A stretch of 64,000 nucleotides of DNA. Origin: Saprospiraceae bacterium (lineage in GTDB: Bacteria > Bacteroidota > Bacteroidia > Chitinophagales > Saprospiraceae). The notes under the pieces are model-generated. The model was not told the origin of the DNA, made no database searches, and worked only from the letters and a program-made list of their open reading frames with translations. The position numbers were made by a program, and so were the translations under genes. How positions within the stretch are numbered: the stretch's first letter is position 1; each line of letters begins with the position of its first letter. The stretch lies in NCBI GenBank assembly GCA_020630435.1, contig JAHDBJ010000009.1:78525-142524 (forward strand), given 5' to 3'. Positions 7,017 through 16,494 of this stretch are shown one piece after another.

Positions 7017-8450
7017 TTGCAACGACAATTTTTTTCAAATTTAGCCTTTTTACTCTTTGTAAATCTGTTGATTAAACCGATTTATATTTTTGGAATCGAT
7101 AGAACAGTGCAAGTTACAGTTTCTGAAGGGGTTTATGGATTTTATTTTGCCTTGTATAATTTTTCTTTGCTCTTTTATATCTTATTGGATCTAGGACTTA
7201 CTCAGTATAATACTCGAAACATCGCTCGGCATCCTGAAAAACTGCAAGGTGCTATCCCCAATTTTATTATTGCCAAATCAGGATTAGGAGTTCTCTATCT
7301 TATGGTTCTTTTTATAGGAGCATATTGGAATGGATATAATGAACAAGGATACTATTTCTTGTCTTTATTGGGTTTAAATCAAATTTTGATTTCTTTTATT
7401 TTTTATTGTAGATCTAATCTTACAGCCTTACATTATTTTAAATTGGATGCGCTCCTGTCTATATTAGATCGTAGTTTACTAATTATTATTTGTGCTATAT
7501 TATTATGGGGAAATATTGTACCAAGGTTTAAAATTGAGTACTTTATCTTAGCACAAACACTTACCTATGCTATTGCTGCTATTATAGGGGCTATGATTAT
7601 TTTTAATTATACTCGCTTTCAATTTGATCGTATTGATATAAAACAAATATCTAAAATTTTAAAAGAAAGTTATCCTCTAGCTTTGCTAGTATTTTTAACG
7701 ACGATATTCACTAGAGTTGATGCTGTAATGTTAGAGAGAATTCTTTCTGATGGGTGGATTGAAACGGAAATTTATGCCGCTTCTTATCGTTTATTAGATG
7801 CTATCAATATAATAGGATTATTATTCGCTACAATATTATTGCCGATGTTCTCAAAGATGTTGGAGCAAAGGAAGAATGTTCAAAACTTGGTTATAGAAAG
7901 TTTCCAGTTTATTTTTTTTATTTCATACTCTGCGGCCATAATGATTCTTTTTTATAAAGAAAATATTGTGGAACTCTTGTATGGTGAAAAATATAGTATC
8001 AAATATACCGCCCAAATAATGGGACTCTTGATGTTTACTTTTATACCAATATCCGGAAATTATATTTTTAATACGTTATTAAATGCTAATTTAAATTTAA
8101 AATCTTTAAATGGGCTAGCCTTCTTTGGGTTGGTTTTAAATGTATGTTTAAACATATACTTAATCCCTGAATATAAAGCATTGGGAGCAACTATCGCAAC
8201 TTTAATTACTCAGTTTCTAGTCTTTATACTTCATATTCTTCTGGCGTATTACTATCTGAAAATCATTTTTCCGATTAAGAAAATCGTCTTTTCGATATTT
8301 TTTATTATTACAAGTATTGTTGTAACGTACTATTCTCTTTTTATGTTTAATAATTGGATATTCAATTTTTTACTGGCAGGATTCGGATTATTAGTAGTAG
8401 GATTTTTATTAAAAATGATAAACTGGAAGATATTACACTCAAAACATTAA
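7017..8450 (+). CDS. Wzx-like oligosaccharide flippase
   Basis: A 477-residue polytopic protein with about 12-14 membrane spans and the look of the MATE/MOP-superfamily polysaccharide export proteins. It begins with KPIYIFGIDRTVQ, a conserved N-terminal block in Bacteroidota flippases, and has an ARFxR-like VDAVMLERIL region after span 6. It would flip lipid-linked glycans across the inner membrane. The start is TTG at 7017, because the conserved N-terminal segment begins there and no ATG precedes it. It is divergent from the GT4 gene with only 68 bases between, which suggests shared regulation and a common glycan. Confidence 0.9.
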   Translation: MQRQFFSNLAFLLFVNLLIKPIYIFGIDRTVQVTVSEGVYGFYFALYNFSLLFYILLDLGLTQYNTRNIARHPEKLQGAIPNFIIAKSGLGVLYLMVLFIGAYWNGYNEQGYYFLSLLGLNQILISFIFYCRSNLTALHYFKLDALLSILDRSLLIIICAILLWGNIVPRFKIEYFILAQTLTYAIAAIIGAMIIFNYTRFQFDRIDIKQISKILKESYPLALLVFLTTIFTRVDAVMLERILSDGWIETEIYAASYRLLDAINIIGLLFATILLPMFSKMLEQRKNVQNLVIESFQFIFFISYSAAIMILFYKENIVELLYGEKYSIKYTAQIMGLLMFTFIPISGNYIFNTLLNANLNLKSLNGLAFFGLVLNVCLNIYLIPEYKALGATIATLITQFLVFILHILLAYYYLKIIFPIKKIVFSIFFIITSIVVTYYSLFMFNNWIFNFLLAGFGLLVVGFLLKMINWKILHSKH

Positions 8451-8511
8451 AGATTTATTATTATATTTTTAATCTTTACAAACGAACAGTTATCATATAA
8501 AATCTTAAATA

Positions 8512-9276
8512 TTGGAAATCACTTTTTTAGGAACAGGAACTTCAATGGGTGTACCCGTCATTGCTTGCCAATGTTCCGTCTGCCAGTCTTCTGATCCTAG
8601 AGATAAGCGGTTACGAACAGCAGCATTGATAGAAACGAATGGAAAGCGAATCGTGATTGATATTGGCCCAGATTTTAGACAGCAGATGTTGAAAGAGGGA
8701 GGGAGAGAAATTTCAGGTATTTTATTGACACATGAGCATAATGATCATGTTATGGGATTAGACGAGGTACGAGCTTTTAATTTTTTTTATAAAAAAGATA
8801 TGCACGTTTATGGGCAACCTAGAGTTTTGAAAAATTTAAAAGAACGTTTCCCGTATGTTTTTGCTGAAAATCCTTATCCAGGTATTCCTATTGTAGAATG
8901 TATTCCTATTGATAAAAAAACGATGTTTGAGATTGATGGGGTATCCGTTATACCTATTGGAGTTATGCACGGGCGATTGCCAATACTTGGATTTAGATTC
9001 AATGATTTAACCTATATTACAGATGCAAAGACGATTGAAGCAGATGAGTTTAAAAAGGTGAAAGGCACAAAGATTTTAGTCTTGAATGCTTTGCAAAAAG
9101 AAGCTCATCATTCACATCTGACATTAGAAGAGGCTTTAGAAATGATTGAAATATTGAAACCTGAAAGAACATATTTGCTACACATCAGCCATAGAATGGG
9201 AAAACATCAGGAGATACAAAATATACTTCCTCCTAATGTTTTCCTAGCATATGATGGTTTAAAAGTTAATGTTTAA
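8512..9276 (+). CDS. MBL-fold metallohydrolase, PhnP-like
   Basis: The 254-residue protein is a metallo-beta-lactamase fold hydrolase with the THEHNDH metal motif (His74, His76, Asp78, His79), later ligands in VMHGRLP, TYITDAK and LHISHRMG, and an extra CxCxxC zinc site near the N-terminus (Cys19, Cys21, Cys24), as in PhnP phosphodiesterases. The likely activity is a cytosolic phosphodiesterase on cyclic or nucleotide substrates. No phn genes are nearby, so a phosphonate role is not implied. The start is TTG at 8512, matching the family N-terminus (EITFLGTGTSMGVP). Its stop overlaps that of convergent dapD by four bases. Confidence 0.9.
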   Translation: MEITFLGTGTSMGVPVIACQCSVCQSSDPRDKRLRTAALIETNGKRIVIDIGPDFRQQMLKEGGREISGILLTHEHNDHVMGLDEVRAFNFFYKKDMHVYGQPRVLKNLKERFPYVFAENPYPGIPIVECIPIDKKTMFEIDGVSVIPIGVMHGRLPILGFRFNDLTYITDAKTIEADEFKKVKGTKILVLNALQKEAHHSHLTLEEALEMIEILKPERTYLLHISHRMGKHQEIQNILPPNVFLAYDGLKVNV

Positions 9277-10088
9277 ACCGCTACAGAATGCGCTCTTAAA
9301 GCATCATTTAAAGATACTTTCTTATCGGTACTTTCTTTTCTCTTCCCAATGATTAAAGCACATGGAACTTGGTATTCCCCTGCTGGAAATTGTTTAGTAT
9401 ACGTTCCTGGAATAACGACCGAACGGGCTGGAACACGTCCTTTATAAGTAATCGGTTCATTCCCTGTTACGTCAATAATTCTGGTGGACTGAGTAATCAC
9501 GACATTTGCACCTAATACAGCTTCTTTTTCGACAATGGCTCCCTCCACCAAAATACAACGAGAACCAATAAAACAATCGTCTTCAACGATAGTTGGGGTT
9601 GCTTGAAGGGGTTCTAATACACCGCCAATACCGACACCACCACTCAAATGGACATTTCGACCTATTTGAGCACAAGAACCAACTGTTGCCCATGTATCCA
9701 CCATTGTTCCTGTACCAACACGTGCTCCAATATTAACATAACTAGGCATCATAATGACACCAGCTTCTAGGTATGCACCATATCGAGCAATTGCATGAGG
9801 AACGACCCGCACTCCTTGACGTTTGTAATCAGATTTTAAAGGTATTTTATCATGAAATTCAAAGGGACCTACTTCTATTGTTTTCATTTGTTGGATGGGG
9901 AAATACATTACGACAGCTTTCTTCACCCACTGATTTGCCTGCCATCCATTAGCTGTTGGTTCGGCTACCCGAAGCTCTCCTTTGTCTAAAAGTTCAATGA
10001 CTGCTCTAATTTTTTCTTGGGTAGCAGCTTCTTTTAGAAGCTCCCGATTGTCCCAAGCAGTTTCTATGGCTTCTTTTAAGTTTTCCAT
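9273..10088 (-). CDS. dapD: 2,3,4,5-tetrahydropyridine-2,6-dicarboxylate N-succinyltransferase
   Basis: DapD transfers succinyl from succinyl-CoA to tetrahydrodipicolinate in lysine and diaminopimelate synthesis. The 271-residue length is typical. An N-terminal helical domain (residues 1-95) is followed by a left-handed beta helix made of hexapeptide repeats, including MPSYVNIGARVGTGTMVDTW, then GSCAQIG and HLSGGVGIGGV, which form the active-site region. The ATG at 10088 is preceded by a TACTTTTG -7-like box. The gene stands alone, convergent with the MBL hydrolase, as is common for biosynthetic genes in this phylum. Confidence 0.96.
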   Translation of the reverse strand: MENLKEAIETAWDNRELLKEAATQEKIRAVIELLDKGELRVAEPTANGWQANQWVKKAVVMYFPIQQMKTIEVGPFEFHDKIPLKSDYKRQGVRVVPHAIARYGAYLEAGVIMMPSYVNIGARVGTGTMVDTWATVGSCAQIGRNVHLSGGVGIGGVLEPLQATPTIVEDDCFIGSRCILVEGAIVEKEAVLGANVVITQSTRIIDVTGNEPITYKGRVPARSVVIPGTYTKQFPAGEYQVPCALIIGKRKESTDKKVSLNDALRAHSVAV

Positions 10089-10119
10089 TTAAGTAGATTT
10101 TTTTTTATAAAAATGATGG

Positions 10120-10127
10120 CAAAAGTA
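10120..10127 (-). promoter_or_regulatory. Putative -7 promoter box for dapD
   Basis: TACTTTTG on the minus strand fits TAnnTTTG and lies about 32 bases upstream of the dapD ATG. A matching -33 box is not obvious. Confidence 0.35.
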
Positions 10128-10369
10128 CTATTTTATTGCAAAATTGATACAGCACATTTGGTCTATTTTTTTAAAACTTTCTATATCAAACCTTGAAATG
10201 TATTTAAATATGGTTATTGAGAAGTGGATAGATTAAAAATCTAGTATTCATATTATTAATAATGATAAAAACTATATCTTTACGTGCTTTTCAGTTTAAC
10301 CAAAAATTGCCATAGTGGTATTTTTTGACAAACCTAATCCTTATTAACTAATTAAAATTATTTACAAAA

Positions 10370-11197
10370 ATGAAGAAATTAAATATCTTTTTGATAGCCC
10401 TGACGATGATGATTTTTTCTACAGCAAAAGCACAATTTGGAGTAAAATTGGGACCAAGTTTTAATATCGTTGCAAGTTATGGCAATACAGAAGATGGAGA
10501 ATCGGCTGATATGAAGCTAGGATTTCAGGGAGGTCTATTCTATGTAACCCCAATATCAGATAAAGCAAGCCTTATGGTAGAGTTAGCTTATGAAGCAAGA
10601 GGAACTGTTTCTAAAAAAGATTATACAATTAATTTTCCATTGATTGATCCTACTACAGGTGCACCTGCAACTAATCCTCAAACTGGCGCTTTAGTAGATC
10701 CTCAAGCCCAGTATGATATAAGTCAAGAAGCAGATTCTAGGCATAATTATATTAACCTTCCTATCTTACTTTTGTTTGGAGGTGAGAAATTTAGATATTA
10801 CATCGGCCCTAATATAGGGTTTTTAATGTCTGCAAAAGCAGATTTTACACGCTCTACTACAATTACATCGGAGCTATTTCCTCCAGCAAATACAACCCTT
10901 GAAACAGATGTAGAGGCAGATTGGTTAGATTATAGCTCATTTAAAGAGACGTATTCAACGGCGCCTCCAGATAATGGCAACTTTCTTAATTCTCTTGAGT
11001 TGGGAATTAATATAGGTGCTATGTATAGTTTTACAGATAATATCTTTATTGATCTTAGGTTGAATCAAGGAATTACAGATACAACGAATAATGATTATGA
11101 TAATAGTATTTATCCAAACGCAAATTTTGGATTTGACTCTAGGGAAGATACAGATCGAAATTTGTCTATTCAATTAAGTTTAGGTTATAAATTTTAA
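10370..11197 (+). CDS. Outer membrane beta-barrel protein (PorT-like family)
   Basis: The 275-residue product has a clear signal peptide (residues 1-21, ending AKAQ) followed directly by FGVKLGPSFNIV, the usual start of the small eight-stranded outer membrane barrels called PorT-like or OMP_b-brl in Bacteroidota. Alternating hydrophobic strands continue to a C-terminal QLSLGYKF, an outer-membrane barrel end with terminal Phe. A Pro/Thr-rich loop around residues 95-120 (TTGAPATNPQTG) probably points outward. Function is unknown beyond an outer membrane location. The gene is monocistronic, followed by a strong terminator at 11223-11260. The 281 bases upstream are AT-rich and hold only a weak promoter-like TATCTTTA. 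Confidence 0.85.
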   Translation: MKKLNIFLIALTMMIFSTAKAQFGVKLGPSFNIVASYGNTEDGESADMKLGFQGGLFYVTPISDKASLMVELAYEARGTVSKKDYTINFPLIDPTTGAPATNPQTGALVDPQAQYDISQEADSRHNYINLPILLLFGGEKFRYYIGPNIGFLMSAKADFTRSTTITSELFPPANTTLETDVEADWLDYSSFKETYSTAPPDNGNFLNSLELGINIGAMYSFTDNIFIDLRLNQGITDTTNNDYDNSIYPNANFGFDSREDTDRNLSIQLSLGYKF

Positions 11198-11222
11198 GCA
11201 ATTATTTTATACTTTCTATAAT

Positions 11223-11260
11223 AAAAACTTCCGAAGCCTTGATTGGTTTCGGAAGTTTTT
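11223..11260 (+). terminator. Rho-independent terminator after the OMP gene
   Basis: Arms AAAAACTTCCGAAGCC and GGTTTCGGAAGTTTTT pair over 16 bases with one G-U, around a short loop, and end in a T run. It lies directly upstream of the next gene and shows that the TTG-initiated longer frame starting at 11243 is not translated from its beginning. Confidence 0.9.
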
Positions 11261-11275
11261 CGTTTATTATTTATT

Positions 11276-12070
11276 ATGGAAAATCTTGAAAAAATTTGTC
11301 AGCAGACGACTCAATTGGCTAGAAATGTGGGACAGTATATCAAGGCTGAACTTGGGAGTGTTATGGTCGAAGCAATAGAGCATAAGTCTTTGAATAACTT
11401 TGTTAGTTATGTGGATAAAACAAGCGAGAAAAAACTAGTAGAGGGATTAGGTAAGATATTACCAGCATCAACATTCCTTACAGAAGAAGAAACGATAACA
11501 TCAGAAGAAAGTGCTATACAGTGGATAATTGACCCACTAGATGGGACAACTAATTTTTTACATCAAATTCCGCCTTTCGCCATAAGTATTGCTTTACAAT
11601 ATCAAAAAAGAACAGTATTGGGAGTAGTATACGAAATAACAAGAGATGAGTGTTTTTATACTTGGGAGGGAGCAGCAGCATATTTAAATGGAAGTGTAAT
11701 TAAGGTCAGTGTTCAACATACAGTTGAAGATTCGGTTATAGCTACAGGCTTTATGCCTGGTAAACACGATTGGATGCCAGCCTATCTCGACATTTTTACG
11801 TACTTTATAAATACAGCAAGAGGCGTTCGCAGACATGGAGCAGCAGCGGTAGATTTAGCATATGTTGCTTGTGGGCGTTTTGACGCTTTTTATGAATATA
11901 ATCTTCATGCTTGGGATGTTGCAGCAGGAGCATTACTTGTACAGCAAGCTGGCGGTAAGGTGAGCGACTTTAGAGGAGGTTTGAATTATATATTTGGTGG
12001 TAGTATTATTGCTGATAATGGATTAATTCATGAAGAAGTCATTAAAGCAATTATTCCCTCATCTTTATAA
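11276..12070 (+). CDS. Inositol monophosphatase family protein
   Basis: A 264-residue member of the lithium-sensitive, Mg-dependent phosphatase family. The metal-binding residues are all present: Glu70 in LTEEE, the DPLDGTTN motif (Asp86, Asp89) and the C-terminal WDVAAG (Asp214), followed by the usual LVQQAGG stretch. The substrate may be inositol phosphate, 3'-phosphoadenosine 5'-phosphate or another sugar phosphate; the sequence alone does not decide. The ATG at 11276 is used because a frame extending upstream to a TTG at 11243 lies inside the preceding terminator hairpin. The gene is followed by 102 bases containing a promoter-like TAACTTTA before the next gene. Confidence 0.92.
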   Translation: MENLEKICQQTTQLARNVGQYIKAELGSVMVEAIEHKSLNNFVSYVDKTSEKKLVEGLGKILPASTFLTEEETITSEESAIQWIIDPLDGTTNFLHQIPPFAISIALQYQKRTVLGVVYEITRDECFYTWEGAAAYLNGSVIKVSVQHTVEDSVIATGFMPGKHDWMPAYLDIFTYFINTARGVRRHGAAAVDLAYVACGRFDAFYEYNLHAWDVAAGALLVQQAGGKVSDFRGGLNYIFGGSIIADNGLIHEEVIKAIIPSSL

Positions 12071-12172
12071 ATACTTTTTTTATCGAGGTAAAAGGCCTAT
12101 GTCTCGAATTTTATTGTGATTTCGAAAATCGTTGCCTAACTTTACTTACAAAGTTGCTCAAAAATACCTTTA

Positions 12173-13411
12173 ATGAATCCTATTGAAAATATCAAAATTG
12201 CTTTTAATTCTATTCGTGCAAATTTATTAAGAAGTATACTCACCTTGTTAATTATTGCTTTTGGTATTATGGCATTAGTCGGTATTTTGACAGCCATTGA
12301 TGCTATTAGTTTGTCATTGAATGATAATTTTTCGACACTAGGAGCAAATTCATTTTCGATAGAACGAAAAGGAGAAAGCCTTCGAAAAAATCGTAGGGGG
12401 CGAAAGCAAAAATTGGGAGCTGTTGTAACATATAAACAAGCCGAAAAATTTGAAGAACTATACGACTTTCCTGCTAAAGTATCGATCTCTTTGAATTGTA
12501 CAGGAAACGCTTTTTTAAAAAATGGGAAAAAGAAAACTAATCCTAATATACAAGTAATAGGAGGAAATCAAAATTATATTGAGAATAATGGCTATACCCT
12601 AGCTTATGGACGCAATTTTGCTCAAACGGAGATGGACAATGGGTTACAACGAGTTATTATAGGTAAGGATGCGGCAGAGTTACTATTTGGGAAAAAAACA
12701 GATAAGGCGGTTGGGCAGAATATAGGGGTAGGAAACATTAAATATACTATAATTGGAGTACTGGATGCTAAAGGATCAAGCATGAATTCTAATAGTGATT
12801 TGGTGGCGATTATTCCTTTATTGACAGCTAAGAGGTATTATGGACACGATCAATCAAACTATAAGTTATCAGTAATGGCAATGCAGGCTATTGATCTGGA
12901 AAATGCTATGGCTGTAGCAGAAGGAACTTTTAGAAATGTAAGGGGTCTAAAACTAGTGGAAGAGAATGACTTTGAGATCAAATCTAGTGATAGTCTTGTG
13001 AAAATAATTGAAGAAAATACGGCCACAATTCGTATGGCTTCGGTATTTATTGGGTTGATTACCTTACTAGGAGCAGCCATAGGACTAATGAATATTATGC
13101 TGGTATCCGTTACTGAGAGAACAAAAGAAATTGGTATTTGTAAAGCGGTAGGGGCAACGAGCGGAAATATTTTAACTCAATTTCTTACAGAAGCGATTGT
13201 TATTTGTCAACTGGGCGGATTGGTTGGTATTGTATTAGGAATTTTGGTTGGAAATATCGTTACATTTATCACAGGAAGCCCATTTGTTATTCCTTGGGCA
13301 TGGATGATATTGGGAGTTATTGTATGTCTGGTGGTGGGGCTAGCATCGGGTATTTATCCCGCCTTAAAAGCGGCTCGGCTTGATCCGATAGAATCGTTAA
13401 GGTATGAGTAA
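12173..13411 (+). CDS. ABC transporter permease, MacB/FtsX type
   Basis: The 412-residue protein has the MacB/LolC topology: one membrane span near the N-terminus (about residues 20-43), a periplasmic MacB-type core domain of about 240 residues, then three spans in the FtsX domain (from about residue 285), with the cytoplasmic coupling segment [17 protein letters not shown]. It ends with the usual [13 protein letters not shown]. Such permeases use mechanotransmission to drive export of lipoproteins, peptides or macrolides. The partner ATPase is not adjacent in the same direction; the ATPase gene at 13415 is convergent and of a different subfamily. The start is the ATG at 12173. Confidence 0.92.
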   Translation: MNPIENIKIAFNSIRANLLRSILTLLIIAFGIMALVGILTAIDAISLSLNDNFSTLGANSFSIERKGESLRKNRRGRKQKLGAVVTYKQAEKFEELYDFPAKVSISLNCTGNAFLKNGKKKTNPNIQVIGGNQNYIENNGYTLAYGRNFAQTEMDNGLQRVIIGKDAAELLFGKKTDKAVGQNIGVGNIKYTIIGVLDAKGSSMNSNSDLVAIIPLLTAKRYYGHDQSNYKLSVMAMQAIDLENAMAVAEGTFRNVRGLKLVEENDFEIKSSDSLVKIIEENTATIRMASVFIGLITLLGAAIGLMNIMLVSVTERTKEIGICKAVGATSGNILTQFLTEAIVICQLGGLVGIVLGILVGNIVTFITGSPFVIPWAWMILGVIVCLVVGLASGIYPALKAARLDPIESLRYE

Positions 13412-13414
13412 TAT

Positions 13415-14053
13415 CTATTTTTTTTTATAGTTTAAAATATTCAATTGTTGGGTACAAAATTGATAGTCCTCAGGGATATTTGAGGCGACTATTATTGTTT
13501 TCTTTTTGGAAAGTTTTTCGATTAACTCTAAGTACCAATTCATCCCTTGTTTATCAAGATTTGTTGTTGGTTCATCAAGTAATACTAACGATGTCTGGCT
13601 ACAGAGTGCGAGAATCAGTTTGAGTCGTTGCTTCATTCCTGATGAAAAAAAGCGAACTTCTTTATGTTTTGATTTTTGGAAATTTAGTAATTCAATAATT
13701 CCATTAACAGAAAACTCAGTTGAAAAAGGTTTGAAATGATGATGAAATTGGAGAGTTTCTAAGAGTGTAAATTCCTCAATTAATTCAATATAAGGAGCTG
13801 CAAAACTCACATTTTTATAAACGGAGTCAATAGGAAGTTCTTTTGATTTTTGTAAAAAACGGATGCTTCCTTTTGAAGGGCTGAGATGTCCAGAGAGTAT
13901 TTTTAAAAGCGTGGATTTTCCAGAACCATTAGGCCCAATAACAGCGTAGTGTTGTTGACTTTCAAAGCGAAAACCTATGCCTTTAAATATCCAGTCGAAT
14001 CGGTATCGTTTTCCGATATCATTTAACACCAACTCCATTTGCTCTATTTGCAT
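13415..14053 (-). CDS. ABC transporter ATP-binding protein
   Basis: A stand-alone 212-residue ABC ATPase with Walker A GPNGSGKST (residues 40-48), the signature FSSGMKQRLKL, and Walker B LVLLDEPTTNLD. The canonical signature LSGGQ is replaced by FSSGM, as in CcmA/ABC-2-type exporters. No permease is in the operon. Its start overlaps the 3' end of lpxA by 35 bases (a second ATG at 14038 would reduce this to 20), so it is translationally coupled to the lipid A genes; an envelope-related export role is possible but unproved. Confidence 0.9.
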   Translation of the reverse strand: MQIEQMELVLNDIGKRYRFDWIFKGIGFRFESQQHYAVIGPNGSGKSTLLKILSGHLSPSKGSIRFLQKSKELPIDSVYKNVSFAAPYIELIEEFTLLETLQFHHHFKPFSTEFSVNGIIELLNFQKSKHKEVRFFSSGMKQRLKLILALCSQTSLVLLDEPTTNLDKQGMNWYLELIEKLSKKKTIIVASNIPEDYQFCTQQLNILNYKKK

Positions 14054-14837
14054 TAAGTTGGCGGAATCCTTTCATTAGGCCTCTACTAGAATTTTTAATA
14101 AAATCTAATACGACATCTTTTTCAACACAATGTGGGATCATAGCCTCAATTTCTTTTACAGCTTGAGTGGTATTGAATCCTTTTACAAATAAAATTCGAT
14201 AGATATCTTGAATAATTAGGATTTGAGAATCGGAAAACCCTCTACGCCTTAAACCTAAAGAGTTGACACCAGCATAAGAGATAGGTTCTCTAGCTGCTTT
14301 TACGTAAGGAGGGACGTCTTTTCTTACTAAAGAACCACCACCAACCATTGCATGATCTCCGATTTTTACGAATTGGTGTGCAGCCGTTAATCCTCCAAGT
14401 ATAACAAAATCGCCCAGTTCAATATGACCAGCTAGGTTGACATTATTTGCCAAAATACAATTTCGACCTAGCACACAGTCGTGGGCAATATGGACATAAG
14501 CCATCAAGAGACAGTTATCGCTGATTAGCGTTTTAAAGTTCGCTTTTGTTCCACGATTAATCGTACAATATTCTCGGATGGTAACGTTATTGCCTATTTC
14601 TAAAATAGATTCTTCACCTTGGTATTTCAAATCTTGAGGAACAGCTCCTAGTATTGCTCCAGGAAAAATTTTACAATTTTGCCCAATTTTCACACCATCC
14701 ATTATAGTTACATTGGAACCAATCCAAGTACCATCACCAATTTCAACGTCTCCTTTGATGTTTACGAATGGTTCAATGACAACATCTTTACCAATCTTTG
14801 CATCCGGATGTATGTACGATAAGTTATTTGTATTCAT
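14019..14837 (-). CDS. lpxA: UDP-N-acetylglucosamine acyltransferase LpxA
   Basis: LpxA catalyses the first step of lipid A synthesis, moving a 3-hydroxyacyl chain from acyl carrier protein to UDP-GlcNAc. The 272-residue protein opens with YIHPDAKIGKDVVIEPFV and consists of hexapeptide repeats forming a left-handed beta helix, with the catalytic His in AYVHIAHDCVLG and the GGLTAAHQFVKIG region. The C-terminal helical part contains LRRRGFS, typical of LpxA. It follows lpxC-fabZ by 88 bases in the same direction and overlaps the downstream ATPase gene, so all three are likely cotranscribed. Confidence 0.96.
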   Translation of the reverse strand: MNTNNLSYIHPDAKIGKDVVIEPFVNIKGDVEIGDGTWIGSNVTIMDGVKIGQNCKIFPGAILGAVPQDLKYQGEESILEIGNNVTIREYCTINRGTKANFKTLISDNCLLMAYVHIAHDCVLGRNCILANNVNLAGHIELGDFVILGGLTAAHQFVKIGDHAMVGGGSLVRKDVPPYVKAAREPISYAGVNSLGLRRRGFSDSQILIIQDIYRILFVKGFNTTQAVKEIEAMIPHCVEKDVVLDFIKNSSRGLMKGFRQLNANRANGVGVK

Positions 14838-14925
14838 GACAATTTTTGATATTAATTTTCAGTATAAACATCCAATCGTTTGACTGAAATTTGGTTGATT
14901 GAGTACTTTAAGTTATTACTGTATT

Positions 14926-16320
14926 TCAACTTTCTTTCCGTTTCACAATTTGGGCTATCAGCTCTGCTTCTGAAGCAATTTTATTTCCTACATATGCCGT
15001 TGCTTGCATATGACATATTCCACGTCGTATAGGAGACAATAGCTCTAATTTAAAAATTAGGGTATCTCCAGGAACGACTTTATTTTTAAATTTTGCATTA
15101 TCAATTTTTAAAAAATAAGTATCCCAATTATGAGGGTCAGGAACAGTAGAAAGGGCTAAAATGCCACCAGTCTGTGCCATTGCTTCTATTTGTAATACAC
15201 CAGGCATTACGGGGTTATTGGGGAAGTGTCCTTGAAAAAAATGCTCATTGAATGTAACGTTCTTCATACCTACTACGTGGTGTTCGGACAATTCCAAAAT
15301 TTTATCTACTAATAAAAATGGATAACGGTGTGGTAGTCGCTTTGCAATTTCGACTACATTATAAATAGATTTTTGTTCAGGTTTATATTTAGGAATACCT
15401 TTTAGTTTTCGTTGTTCTTTGTAGGCTTTGGATAAAATTTTAGCAAAATGTGTATTGGCAGTATGCCCAGGTTTTGTGGCTACAATTTTCCCTTTAATGG
15501 GTTTGCCAACAAGAGACATATCACCAACAATATCTAATAATTTGTGCCGAGCAGGTTCATTCTTAAAATGTAAATCTGTAGTGTTTAAAATGCCTTCTTT
15601 CTCCACACTAATACTAGGTTTCCCTATTTTTTGAGCGAGTTCGTCTAATTCCCTCTGTTCTACTATTCGGTCAACAATGACAATGGCATTGTCTAAATCT
15701 CCTCCTTTAATTAGATTTTGGTTCAGTAGCTGTTCTAGTTCATGTAAAAAAACGAATGTTCGACAAGGAGCAATTTCTTTTTTAAAATCATCGATGCTAG
15801 AAAGTGCTGCATACTGTTGTCCCAAGACAGGAGAGTTGAAATCTATCATTGTTGTCACTTCAAACTTTTCTGAGGGAAGAGCAAGTAGCTCTGTTCCAGT
15901 TATTTCGTCTTTATAAGCAATTGGTGTGGTGATTTCAAAATATTCTCTTTCTGCGTCTTGTTCTTCTAAGCCTACTTTTTCAATTGCCTTAATAAACTGA
16001 ATAGCACTTCCATCCATAATTGGGATTTCAGGACCATCCACTTCAATCAAAACATTATCAACAGAAGAACCGACCAATGCTGCTAAAACATGTTCTACTG
16101 TGCTGATTTGTGCTTCACCGCTCCTCAATGTTGTTCCTCGATTTGTAGAAACCACTCGATTAGCATCTGCATTAATGATAGGTTGATCAACCAAATCAAC
16201 TCTCTGGAATTTATATCCATGATTTACAGATGCGGGTTGGAAAGTCATCTTGACTATTTTCCCTGTATGTAAACCCACACCTTTTACTGTTATAGGAGCT
16301 TTTATGGTTTTTTGCTTCAA
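14926..16320 (-). CDS. lpxC: Bifunctional LpxC deacetylase / FabZ dehydratase
   Basis: The protein fuses UDP-3-O-acyl-GlcNAc deacetylase (committed step of lipid A synthesis) to 3-hydroxyacyl-ACP dehydratase FabZ, a fusion known in Bacteroidota. LpxC residues visible are the zinc ligands in EHVLAAL, HKLLDIVGD and the catalytic GHTANTHFAKIL. The FabZ part begins near IAKRLPHRYPFLLVDKI and includes GHFPNNPVMPGVLQIEAMAQ with the catalytic His and Glu. I start it at TTG 16320, giving 464 residues beginning KQKTIKAPITVKGVGLHTGK, the normal family start. Longer starts (ATG 16389, TTG 16398) would lie at or inside the -7 promoter box at 16396-16403. Confidence 0.95.
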   Translation of the reverse strand: MKQKTIKAPITVKGVGLHTGKIVKMTFQPASVNHGYKFQRVDLVDQPIINADANRVVSTNRGTTLRSGEAQISTVEHVLAALVGSSVDNVLIEVDGPEIPIMDGSAIQFIKAIEKVGLEEQDAEREYFEITTPIAYKDEITGTELLALPSEKFEVTTMIDFNSPVLGQQYAALSSIDDFKKEIAPCRTFVFLHELEQLLNQNLIKGGDLDNAIVIVDRIVEQRELDELAQKIGKPSISVEKEGILNTTDLHFKNEPARHKLLDIVGDMSLVGKPIKGKIVATKPGHTANTHFAKILSKAYKEQRKLKGIPKYKPEQKSIYNVVEIAKRLPHRYPFLLVDKILELSEHHVVGMKNVTFNEHFFQGHFPNNPVMPGVLQIEAMAQTGGILALSTVPDPHNWDTYFLKIDNAKFKNKVVPGDTLIFKLELLSPIRRGICHMQATAYVGNKIASEAELIAQIVKRKES

Positions 16321-16395
16321 AATAAAATATCTAAAATTAACAATAAAGATTGGCTTTGGTTGGCATTCGACTCCTAGACGAAGTTGCATAGTTCG

Positions 16396-16403
16396 CAAAG
16401 ATA
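16396..16403 (-). promoter_or_regulatory. -7 promoter box for lpxC-fabZ-lpxA
   Basis: TATCTTTG on the minus strand is an exact TAnnTTTG match. Transcription would start near 16389, leaving a leader of about 70 bases before the TTG at 16320. This is the main reason for rejecting the longer reading-frame starts. Confidence 0.5.
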
Positions 16404-16494
16404 CATTTTTTTAAATTTTCTATACACTAGCTTTGCTTTTTATTAAACAAGTTCTATCAAATTCGTGTCATTTTACAGTCTTAACAACTTTAGT

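Noticed and set aside
11243..11275. N-terminal extension of the inositol-monophosphatase-family gene
   Set aside because: It would start with TTG inside the preceding terminator hairpin; the ATG at 11276 fits the family.
16321..16398. N-terminal extension of LpxC
   Set aside because: It overlaps the -7 promoter box and has no counterpart in the family's usual start.
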